From Paenibacillus tarimensis (GTDB taxonomy: Bacteria; Bacillota; Bacilli; Paenibacillales; Paenibacillaceae), in assembly GCF_021532315.1 (NCBI RefSeq), contig NZ_JAKGAO010000011.1:1-64000 (forward strand): DNA of 64,000 nt, written 5' to 3'. The notes under the pieces were generated by a model. The model was not told the origin of the DNA. It worked only from the letters and a program-made list of their open reading frames with translations, and did not search any database. Each line of letters begins with the position of its first letter. Positions within the stretch are counted from its first letter, which is position 1. Below are positions 47,934 through 55,604 of the stretch, piece by piece. Made by a program: the position numbers and the translations under genes.

Positions 47934-48614
47934 TCACACTTTCCACGACTTTATTATTGGCAGCAATTCCTCCAAATTGTCTACATACATGTCAGCATGA
48001 TACTCGGGTGTCTTTTGAAGCTCACTAAAAGGACCTCGTTTTATCTGTATCGTCCGGAAACCAAGCGGTTTAATACCTACAAAATCTTTATGAGGGTTAT
48101 CTCCAATATACACGATTTCTGAAGGAGGGACATGTTCCATTTGAGCAATTTTTATAAAGCAGTGCGGGGAGGGCTTGGAATGATGTCGCCCATAACGATA
48201 AGTTATGAATGCTTTCTGTATGCGGGGGTATAGTCCGAGTGCCGCTATCTTTCGATGTTGTACTACCTTGTTGCCGTCGGTCACAATATATATGGGATAA
48301 CCCTCTGCATTTAAACTATCTAATACTAGATTCGCATCAGGCAACAATTTGATATCTGGATTATGAAGTCGGTAGACAGATAGGCATTTGCGAATATTTC
48401 GCTGCGTACAGGCGATACCGTACCGCTGTAAGACACTATTAAAAACCGCCCCTCTGCCCTCCAACTGCAGTATAGTCCACATATGATCAAAAGCTTCCAG
48501 CTTATCTACCTTAAAATTTTCCTCTAAATAGGTAGCAACAGCTTGAAACCCGCTTCGAACAAACGAAATTTCACTGTACAACGTGTCATCAAGGTCAAAA
48601 ACTATCACCGTCAT
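47934..48614 (-). CDS. HAD superfamily hydrolase
   Basis: 226 residues with all four HAD motifs: I DLDDTL (7-12), II VTDG, III Lys in HSKPSP, IV GDNPHKD. The helical cap lies between motifs I and II. A small-molecule phosphatase is the natural guess. It overlaps the ATP-grasp gene by 4 bp and is followed by pseG after 4 bp, so the three are translationally linked. That suggests a role in making or modifying the nonulosonate; the substrate is unknown. Confidence 0.9.
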   Translation of the reverse strand: MTVIVFDLDDTLYSEISFVRSGFQAVATYLEENFKVDKLEAFDHMWTILQLEGRGAVFNSVLQRYGIACTQRNIRKCLSVYRLHNPDIKLLPDANLVLDSLNAEGYPIYIVTDGNKVVQHRKIAALGLYPRIQKAFITYRYGRHHSKPSPHCFIKIAQMEHVPPSEIVYIGDNPHKDFVGIKPLGFRTIQIKRGPFSELQKTPEYHADMYVDNLEELLPIIKSWKV

Positions 48615-49552
48615 TGTATATAGTCCTCCGGATGACGAATTAATGTTCTTTCTTCAATGCTTCTCATAAAAGGTGCAGTTTGCTCGATTAATTCTCCTCT
48701 GCTTTCTCTAATAAACCAACCGAAACTATCCATACCAGCAGCGAGGCTTAATGTAGACGCTCCACCGAACCGTGCATTACATTCAACAATATGCGGGTTT
48801 CCTTCTTGATCTATAATGATCTGCAGTAACACATGACCACGAAAGAAATAACGTTCCGCTATACTTGTACATAAACGCTCTATATCAGGAACACGTACTG
48901 TTGATGTAATTTGAGACTCGCCTTTGACAACATGCCGTCTTTCCCGAGCAACAATTCCTTGTACTTTTCCTTGTACATTCACATAAAGATCTATACTATA
49001 CTCGGTCCCACTGACAAAGGGTTGGACGATTGGACTACACAACTTGTTAAGTAATGACTCTGCATCTCCCCGGGAAAGGTTCACCCCCGCATTTAATGCA
49101 CCAGCGCCAAAGCGTTCTTTTACGACATACCGTTCCGTTGCAATGTCGAATCGTTCAGAAGTGCTAATCACCGGATATCCATGCTCGCTAAGTGTCTTAA
49201 AGAACAATAACTTGTCCATACACAATTCTATAGCAGCAGGTTCAGATATCATGACATGAATGCCTTGATCCAGCAATTGACTACGAAATTCCGCAAAATA
49301 GGCCAACTCACCATCACGGCTTGGAAATATCACCGTAATATTGTTGGCCTTACAAAAACTAATTAGGAGATTGATAGAGATATCCCTCAGGGGTGGACAG
49401 TGCCAAAAACAGTCTACAAAATGCTGCCCAAGGCAATTCGCGTCAGTATCTGCTCCAAACAGACGTGAATTTTCATTAATAAGCTTCATTGCACGTCTTA
49501 CTGCTTTTAGCATAGGTACTTTTTGGGCTATGCTCATGACAAGTACGTTCAT
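48611..49552 (-). CDS. ATP-grasp domain ligase
   Basis: 313 residues: N-terminal pre-ATP-grasp region (about 1-105), then an ATP-grasp core with YVVKERFGAGALNAGVNL (ATP loop), PIVQPFVSGTEYSIDL and metal-binding HIVECNARFGGAS. The family is carbamoyl-phosphate-synthase-like and joins a carboxylate to an amine or other nucleophile through an acyl phosphate. Its 4-bp overlap with the HAD gene and position between the cytidylyltransferase and pseG make an amide-forming decoration of the sugar amine conceivable. That is inference. Confidence 0.88.
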   Translation of the reverse strand: MNVLVMSIAQKVPMLKAVRRAMKLINENSRLFGADTDANCLGQHFVDCFWHCPPLRDISINLLISFCKANNITVIFPSRDGELAYFAEFRSQLLDQGIHVMISEPAAIELCMDKLLFFKTLSEHGYPVISTSERFDIATERYVVKERFGAGALNAGVNLSRGDAESLLNKLCSPIVQPFVSGTEYSIDLYVNVQGKVQGIVARERRHVVKGESQITSTVRVPDIERLCTSIAERYFFRGHVLLQIIIDQEGNPHIVECNARFGGASTLSLAAGMDSFGWFIRESRGELIEQTAPFMRSIEERTLIRHPEDYIQ

Positions 49553-49598
49553 TCTTCAATGCCTCACTTCTTGAATACTCGCTTGCATGGCCACTCTC

Positions 49599-50327
49599 TT
49601 ATTCCCCGAGCTTCTTTTGTTCTATGTGGGCGTTAATCATCGCTAGTTGCGGCCTATCCTGCAGTAATTGAAGTACATCAGACCAATAAAATATTGATCC
49701 ATTGTAGATTTCCCTGTATATAGTGGATATAAGCTCCCAATCCTCGGCCGTGTCTAAGGTCAACCTATACCGCGAGTAGTCTGGCTCACAAGCATAAGCG
49801 CTTAAGGAGAATTCCTCAGGATGAAGATATATATAAGGAGTCACATGTTCCAGCTCATAATCTTCTTCTGCTTGTTTATACGCCCGTTCAAGCGCTGAGA
49901 ATGTAAAGACCTCTGTATCCAAGCCGCGAGGGAAAGTCTGACTAAGCCCGCTGCTCACATAATCAAACTTATTATTAACAAAATGTTCAATAACTTCATT
50001 CGATATTCTAGGGTCCAAAAGTGGACAATCCGAGGTAACCCGAACGATTGTGTCTCCCCCTGCCTGAATTGCTGCTTCATAGTATCGACTTAATACATTA
50101 TCCTTACTCCCGCGATATATTTCAGCCCCATGAAGTAGTGCTTCATGACAGATTTCCATATCCTCATCCAAAACCGTAGTCGCAACAACTACCTTGTCCA
50201 CAGAAGGAATGGCTTGGCATCTGGAAATCACATGACCAAGCACGCTTTTGCCTTCCAGGACTTTCAAAACCTTCCCAGGAAGCCTGGTCGAGCCCATACG
50301 GGCTTGTATAATAACTGTGGTTGTCAT
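49599..50327 (-). CDS. pseF: SpsF/PseF-type cytidylyltransferase
   Basis: 242 residues, nucleotidyltransferase fold opening with VIIQARMGSTRLPGKVL, followed by VRVTSDCPLLDP and LTLDTAEDWELI blocks of the SpsF family. As the only NMP-sugar activator in a cluster with PseI, it most likely makes the CMP-nonulosonate used by the Maf proteins. Classical PseF/NeuA enzymes have a different N-terminal motif, so the symbol is functional rather than sequence-based. AGAGG lies eight bases upstream. Confidence 0.7.
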   Translation of the reverse strand: MTTTVIIQARMGSTRLPGKVLKVLEGKSVLGHVISRCQAIPSVDKVVVATTVLDEDMEICHEALLHGAEIYRGSKDNVLSRYYEAAIQAGGDTIVRVTSDCPLLDPRISNEVIEHFVNNKFDYVSSGLSQTFPRGLDTEVFTFSALERAYKQAEEDYELEHVTPYIYLHPEEFSLSAYACEPDYSRYRLTLDTAEDWELISTIYREIYNGSIFYWSDVLQLLQDRPQLAMINAHIEQKKLGE

Positions 50328-50397
50328 GTCAATAACCTCTATTTAATAGTAACTTAAACTTATTATCAGTCCCAGAGCTGTTAGGCATTCAATAATA

Positions 50398-51282
50398 TCA
50401 ATGTTTTTTCCGGAAGAATCCGATTAGACTTCTCCCCAGACCCATATCCCCAAGAGCTGCGTATAGATTTATAGTCTGCTCAACTGAGATATCATTCAAA
50501 AAATTCTCAATCACAACTCGCTCATTATGACATGACTTTCCTTTAGTACTGTCATCAATGTAATTAGTGTTTGGATTTAATAAGTTGAAATCTATTGGAA
50601 AATCCCCCATGAAGAATTCTTCATTTAAACCTACTTCTTCACATAAACTTTTCAAACCTGTTTTATTAAAATATGATATATGGTCAGGACTAACTACCCA
50701 GTAATTTCTCGAAACATACTGTTCACTAAATAATTTCTTTTGAAGGAGAGAAAAATCATTTGGCACCTCTACAATGAGTATACCATCTGAGCTCAGAAGC
50801 TTTGAGCAATCATTAAGTGTTTCTAATGGATCCAGTAAATGCTCAAGCACATTATCCAAGAGAATACAATCGAAAGTTTCTCTGTTTATTTTCAGTTTAA
50901 TACTTTCTTCTATATCACCGGTTATTACATCAGCGGCACAACCTGGATTGAACCTTTCGCAACCATATCTGCTAAAGTCCATACCTGTCACTTGCCACGC
51001 TTTATCTTTAAAATATTGTAATGCCCAACCCTCACCGCAACCAACATCTAAAAACTTATATGTGTGGCTGGATAGCCCATCGATAAGTCTATTCAAAACA
51101 TTGTACTTTCTATCCAGATGGTTATTAAAAAAACTTATCTCTTCAGAGGAGTATGTAGCTTCATAGCTCCCTCGGGGATCCTGGTAATACTTTTTTGTGT
51201 AATATTCATTTAATTCAGCTTTGCTTGGTTTATTTCTTAGTTCATAATATCCATACTTATTTAAAATTACTTGCTCAAACAT
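50398..51282 (-). CDS. Class I SAM-dependent methyltransferase
   Basis: 294 residues; SAM motif I FLDVGCGEGWALQYF near 94, motif II DMSR-like TGMDFSRYG, and motif III/IV LLDNVLEHLLDPLETL, as in Methyltransf_23-type sugar or lipid methylases. The target is unknown; a sugar hydroxyl or N-methyl group on the flagellar glycan is possible. AAGGAG lies eight bases upstream. The gene is markedly AT-rich (about 30% GC in 50521-50580 by hand count). Confidence 0.88.
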   Translation of the reverse strand: MFEQVILNKYGYYELRNKPSKAELNEYYTKKYYQDPRGSYEATYSSEEISFFNNHLDRKYNVLNRLIDGLSSHTYKFLDVGCGEGWALQYFKDKAWQVTGMDFSRYGCERFNPGCAADVITGDIEESIKLKINRETFDCILLDNVLEHLLDPLETLNDCSKLLSSDGILIVEVPNDFSLLQKKLFSEQYVSRNYWVVSPDHISYFNKTGLKSLCEEVGLNEEFFMGDFPIDFNLLNPNTNYIDDSTKGKSCHNERVVIENFLNDISVEQTINLYAALGDMGLGRSLIGFFRKKH

Positions 51283-51343
51283 TAGCCCGCACTCCTTCTA
51301 AGTTCGATTAACGGTTACTAATACCTTCCACTATAAGAGATCA

Positions 51344-52093
51344 CTATTCAATAACAATGTAGGAACAGAATGGAGTTAATGGGCTTCTTCGAATGCGATA
51401 TTTAGTTAAACCAAATACCTCCATTAACGCAATGGTTTCCCCAGGAAAACCTGGGTGGTTTAATTCATCGAAAGCAATTATACTTCCTTTTGTTACCCTT
51501 TCCTTGATAGCTTCAAGACACTTCTTCGTAGGTGAATAAATATCGAAGTCGAAATACGCAAAGGCGATAATTGTCTCAGGATGTGCAGAGAGATATTGAT
51601 TAATTGTTTCAGTTGCGTCTCCCTTAACAATTTCATATTTCTTTATATGAGATAGAGGGCTTTCCGATTCATGATATGCTAAAACGGAATCCAAATATTG
51701 CTCATAATTATCTGTCACACTATAATCACCCTCATTCGATTCACTACCATCGTTCATATGGATCTCCGGAAAGCCAGTAAAGGTGTCAAACCCAATAATT
51801 TTACGATTATAGTTATAAGGTTCGTACATACCCCTAAATGAATGAAATAGTGATAAGTTCTGACCCCAACGAACACCGAATTCCATGACAACTCCGTGCA
51901 CATCAATAATTTGTTTATAAAGCTCGTTCATGAAGATAATTCTTGATAAAGTCTGCCTCTTTAAAAAAAGACCTAAATTATCTAAAATTTCGCTACCCGG
52001 TATTGGAGTGTTTCCCATCAATTCTCTAAAGTATTCTCTTTGAGTTAGCTCCATCTTATTAGAATGCGTTTTTTGCACTCTGAAATCAGTCAT
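51344..52093 (-). CDS. TylF/MycF-like SAM-dependent O-methyltransferase
   Basis: 249 residues; SAM motif VVMEFGVRWGQNLSLF near 70, acidic IIGFDTFTGFPEIH, and metal-type acidic pairs FAYFDFDIYSPTKKCLE and AFDELNHPGFPGE. This matches the macrocin O-methyltransferase (TylF) fold, which methylates deoxysugar hydroxyls. AAGGAG lies five bases upstream. Also AT-rich. Directly after pseB. Confidence 0.82.
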   Translation of the reverse strand: MTDFRVQKTHSNKMELTQREYFRELMGNTPIPGSEILDNLGLFLKRQTLSRIIFMNELYKQIIDVHGVVMEFGVRWGQNLSLFHSFRGMYEPYNYNRKIIGFDTFTGFPEIHMNDGSESNEGDYSVTDNYEQYLDSVLAYHESESPLSHIKKYEIVKGDATETINQYLSAHPETIIAFAYFDFDIYSPTKKCLEAIKERVTKGSIIAFDELNHPGFPGETIALMEVFGLTKYRIRRSPLTPFCSYIVIE

Positions 52094-52129
52094 ATTCGGC
52101 TCCTTAAGTTCAATTGATTAGACTTATTA

Positions 52130-53188
52130 TTATACCGAAAACGACTTTTTATTATTGTAGTTTGTATTATTGTATGAATCCAATAAATCATTTTCCAACA
52201 GCATTCGCCGTACAAATTCTTTTGGCATGCAGGTTTCACTGTGTGAACTATAGCTTTGCATGTTGGCAGGCTTGCCTCCGGGATAGCTCGGCTTGTCCAC
52301 AAACTGGTTGCTAATTACAAACATTTCTTGAAGTTCAATGGCGTGCACTGCTTCTTCTTCCGTCATGAGTTCTTCGTACATTTTTTCTCCTGGTCGCAGA
52401 CCAATTTCTTCAATTTTTACGGAGGTAGGATGAATGCAAAGACGCTTTGCCGTTTCTTCAATTACACATTCCGCCAGATCTTGCAGACGAATGATCGGCA
52501 TTTTCAGTACGAATACTTCTCCACCTTGAGAGAGCATCATTGCTTTTATGGTCAGCTCAGTTGCTTCCTTCTTGGTCATCATAAAACGGCTCATGTCTTT
52601 ACATGTTACTGTAATACTGGAGCGTTCCGCAATTTGCTGCTGGAAGAGCGGAATGACAGAACCGCGGGATCCCATTACGTTGCCAAAGCGAACAGAAGAA
52701 AACACCGTTTTGCCCGCACTACCGTAGTACTGCGCAGCTGAGATCAGTCGCTCGGCCATCAATTTAGAAGCCCCGTAAGTATTCGTTGGCGCAATCGCTT
52801 TATCTGTACTTGTAAATACTGTCTTCTCTACTCCACAATCAATTGAAGCTTGGATGACATTTTGTGTTCCTAATATATTGGTTTGAACCGCTTCAAACGG
52901 ATTATACTCACAAGAAGGCACATGTTTCATCGCTGCGCAGTGAAACACGTAATCAATGTCCTGCATCGCTCTCTTCACACGCTCAAAATCTCTTACATCA
53001 CCAATTAAATAACGTATATTATTATAGCCTCTGAAGGACTGCTGCATTTCAAACTGCTTATATTCATCACGACTAAATATGCGAACAACCTTAGGGGAGT
53101 CCTGCAGTATAGTGGTTAAAAGGGATTTCCCGATTGTCCCCGTACCGCCGATAATTAGTACACGCTTGTCTGTAAAGAATCCATTCAT
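52130..53188 (-). CDS. pseB: PseB-type UDP-GlcNAc 4,6-dehydratase (5-inverting)
   Basis: 352 residues: NAD-binding GGTGTIGKSL (14-23), catalytic triad block STDKAIAPTNTYGASK (about 126-142) with Asp-Lys replacing the usual Ser/Thr pairing, FGNVMGSRGSVIP, and GEKMYEELMT. First committed enzyme of pseudaminic acid synthesis. AAAGGGG lies nine bases upstream. The last fifteen residues (Asn-rich NNTNYNNKKSF) extend beyond the core. First gene of the operon; a strong terminator isolates it from the maf genes. Confidence 0.92.
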   Translation of the reverse strand: MNGFFTDKRVLIIGGTGTIGKSLLTTILQDSPKVVRIFSRDEYKQFEMQQSFRGYNNIRYLIGDVRDFERVKRAMQDIDYVFHCAAMKHVPSCEYNPFEAVQTNILGTQNVIQASIDCGVEKTVFTSTDKAIAPTNTYGASKLMAERLISAAQYYGSAGKTVFSSVRFGNVMGSRGSVIPLFQQQIAERSSITVTCKDMSRFMMTKKEATELTIKAMMLSQGGEVFVLKMPIIRLQDLAECVIEETAKRLCIHPTSVKIEEIGLRPGEKMYEELMTEEEAVHAIELQEMFVISNQFVDKPSYPGGKPANMQSYSSHSETCMPKEFVRRMLLENDLLDSYNNTNYNNKKSFSV

Positions 53189-53263
53189 CAGACTTTCCCC
53201 TTTCGGATACTGCTATTGTAATAATTGCCTATGCTTACTCGTATACTTTATCGGATAATTGTT

Positions 53264-53302
53264 TAAAAAAAATAAGAAAAACCGCCAGAAAACATCTGGC
53301 GG
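53264..53302 (-). terminator. Strong terminator after the distal maf gene
   Basis: Minus strand: CCGCCAG pairs with CTGGCGG over a seven-base loop, followed by TTTTTCTTATTTTTTTT. It ends the flagellar side before pseB. Confidence 0.92.
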
Positions 53303-53339
53303 CTTGGTTTATTTTTTTCCATAAGGATGCAAGTGAATC

Positions 53340-55595
53340 TTAAGAACTAGTATGCCCAGGGATGAGTCTTTTAAGTGTCTCCTCCGTAATATCGACTAGC
53401 TTAGGGGTATATTCTATTAAATAAGCGATCAATGGCCTCATAGTCTCATGATAAAATGATACTTGTTCCCTCAATGTGGAAGCTGCAGTCAATTGGGGAA
53501 GTGCAACTTCGAACTGCTTTAGCTTTCCCTGACAAGCTCTGAGATATAGTCCCAGGAATGCATCGGTTCTCGTAACCTGCTCCCATTCTTTATCAATCGC
53601 AGTTATCATTAGTTCACATTTCCGCATATTTTTACGGGATAATATCGGAAGCTCTCCAATACGCTTATATAGATTCTTTAGACTCTGCTCACACAACAGC
53701 AGTTGCTTCGGCAGGTCTCTGATCCGTTCACACGTCTTTTCTATGCGATCCTTGTTGTAAAGTGGCAAGTCCGTTAACTTGTTAATCAGGATATCATCTG
53801 CAATATTCTGATGCTCATGACGGGCAAGCACATCCTCCATCGATTCCCATACTGTGTGCTGAATCTTAGCACCCATTCTGCTCGTATTAATAAACCGAAC
53901 CTCACTAAAGCTCGCGATCAGCTTTTCTATATCGGCTAGAGTCAGCATCATGCCCTGATTTGTACGATTTAATGTACCTGAAACATTTTCCACTTGCAGC
54001 ATCGCTTCTTGCACTATGGTCCTCATTAACTCCTCAGAGACATGCTTCGCTCCGGCTGCATACATGGACACAGTCGGGTACGAGAGATCCTGTCCCGCCA
54101 GAACGATTTCCTCACAGCCCATATAGATCGCTGCCTGAATAGCAGTGCCTGTTACGGAATGAGTCGTTGTAAATACTGGATCCTCACTGGTAAGTCCCAT
54201 AAAATGATTGGCGCACGTATCACCCGAAATAAAAGCATGCAGCATCCGCATCGTCTTTCTCTCAGTAATACGATGTTCGATCATTGGAGCAAACAGCATT
54301 GGTATATGATTAATATCCATATTCTTAAACACGTTATAGTTAGCTTCTGCTCCATCAATCGAAACAATCAAATGCGGTTCGATGCCATGGTGAAGCAAAG
54401 ATTGTATCGATGAACCAGCCGCAATTATTAAAGCATGATTCTTTAGTTTGCGTAAGGTTCTAATATCCTCCTCCAATGATGGCCCGGCACCCACAATAAC
54501 TGCAGTCATCCCTTTAAACTTCATCCTTAAGCCTGCCAAGGAGGGAGTAGCAAGCACTGCTTGCATATTGAACATACTATTCTGAGTCCACATTAGACCG
54601 AACAAATCAGAATTGTAGATAACATGTGCAAAGTAGGACAACGCAGCCCCCGCTTTAGTAAGAAACTCTTTGACTTCCGCAGTTCTCAACTTCTCGTATA
54701 TAGGATGAATTACAGCTTCGGGTTCCCCCTGCTGCTGGCTAAACCGCTGAAGCATATTATCCGTTAAGCTTGTGTCTGAACCGATAATGAAATCCTCGAT
54801 ATTTAATTCTTCAAAAAATAATTTTATGTCGATAAGGTATAACGCATGCAAAAACACCTGTTCATCCGGCTCGTAGATATATAAGCTTTGTTTGGGAAAT
54901 ACCTTCCCATATTGTTGTGCAAGATACCCCAAACCAAATCCATACATAAGGATTTTAGATTTGTTTTCAACCTTACCAGTTAACCTTACAACCCGGCACT
55001 CAACCTCAAACAATGGATCGTATTGACTGTACCAGTGAACCGGCTTGTTCTCCTTATCCAGCACACAGAGATTGGGCATGCCAGTTCGGGTATAGCATAT
55101 ATGATATCGCTGTTTGTCACGTTTAATAGTTTTTACTTCTTCGTATAGCTGTGGGTATTCCCTCTTTAGGAAATCCATGTTGGTTGTAAACCGCTGCTCC
55201 CTCGTGCAAACCGGTTCTCCTAATTCATTAGTGAACTGCTGAAGTAGGGGAATGAGCTCATAACGCAAACAGTCGCCAGCATCACTATAATGCTCCATAT
55301 CCATAAAAGCATTCAGCTTCTGGAATTTCTCGTTTATTCCAACTAATGTTCGACTTATACTCGAATGAAGCACGTGGAAATCTTGTGCATGTTGTGACTC
55401 AGCTTGAAGAACATTTAACGTCTTATAGAGATCATCTATTCCCTCTACTATGTCCCCGAAATGCTGCCATGTTTGTTCCGTAATTGTTTCGTAGAGCATG
55501 TTGGCTGCATCTTCGCTTGCACAGATCAGTTTAGGCATAAAATCCTTAATATCCTCTAGGATATTACCGAATTGGTTCTCAACCATAACACACAT
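53340..55595 (-). CDS. Motility-associated factor glycosyltransferase Maf, copy 2
   Basis: 751 residues. N-terminal helical region (about 1-130), then the core Maf/DUF115 domain (about 230-560), with ILMYGFGLGYLAQQYG, TAVIVGAGPSLEEDI, HLIVSIDGAEANY and SVTGTAIQAAIYMGCEEIVLAGQDLSY. Then a C-terminal helical tail. Maf proteins transfer nonulosonates to Ser/Thr of flagellin before export. It starts nine bases after the other maf; the start (55595 or 55586) is uncertain because the Shine-Dalgarno is weak (AAGAG). Clearly paralogous to its neighbour along its full length. Confidence 0.93.
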   Translation of the reverse strand: MCVMVENQFGNILEDIKDFMPKLICASEDAANMLYETITEQTWQHFGDIVEGIDDLYKTLNVLQAESQHAQDFHVLHSSISRTLVGINEKFQKLNAFMDMEHYSDAGDCLRYELIPLLQQFTNELGEPVCTREQRFTTNMDFLKREYPQLYEEVKTIKRDKQRYHICYTRTGMPNLCVLDKENKPVHWYSQYDPLFEVECRVVRLTGKVENKSKILMYGFGLGYLAQQYGKVFPKQSLYIYEPDEQVFLHALYLIDIKLFFEELNIEDFIIGSDTSLTDNMLQRFSQQQGEPEAVIHPIYEKLRTAEVKEFLTKAGAALSYFAHVIYNSDLFGLMWTQNSMFNMQAVLATPSLAGLRMKFKGMTAVIVGAGPSLEEDIRTLRKLKNHALIIAAGSSIQSLLHHGIEPHLIVSIDGAEANYNVFKNMDINHIPMLFAPMIEHRITERKTMRMLHAFISGDTCANHFMGLTSEDPVFTTTHSVTGTAIQAAIYMGCEEIVLAGQDLSYPTVSMYAAGAKHVSEELMRTIVQEAMLQVENVSGTLNRTNQGMMLTLADIEKLIASFSEVRFINTSRMGAKIQHTVWESMEDVLARHEHQNIADDILINKLTDLPLYNKDRIEKTCERIRDLPKQLLLCEQSLKNLYKRIGELPILSRKNMRKCELMITAIDKEWEQVTRTDAFLGLYLRACQGKLKQFEVALPQLTAASTLREQVSFYHETMRPLIAYLIEYTPKLVDITEETLKRLIPGHTSS

Positions 55596-55604
55596 CCATT
55601 CTCT

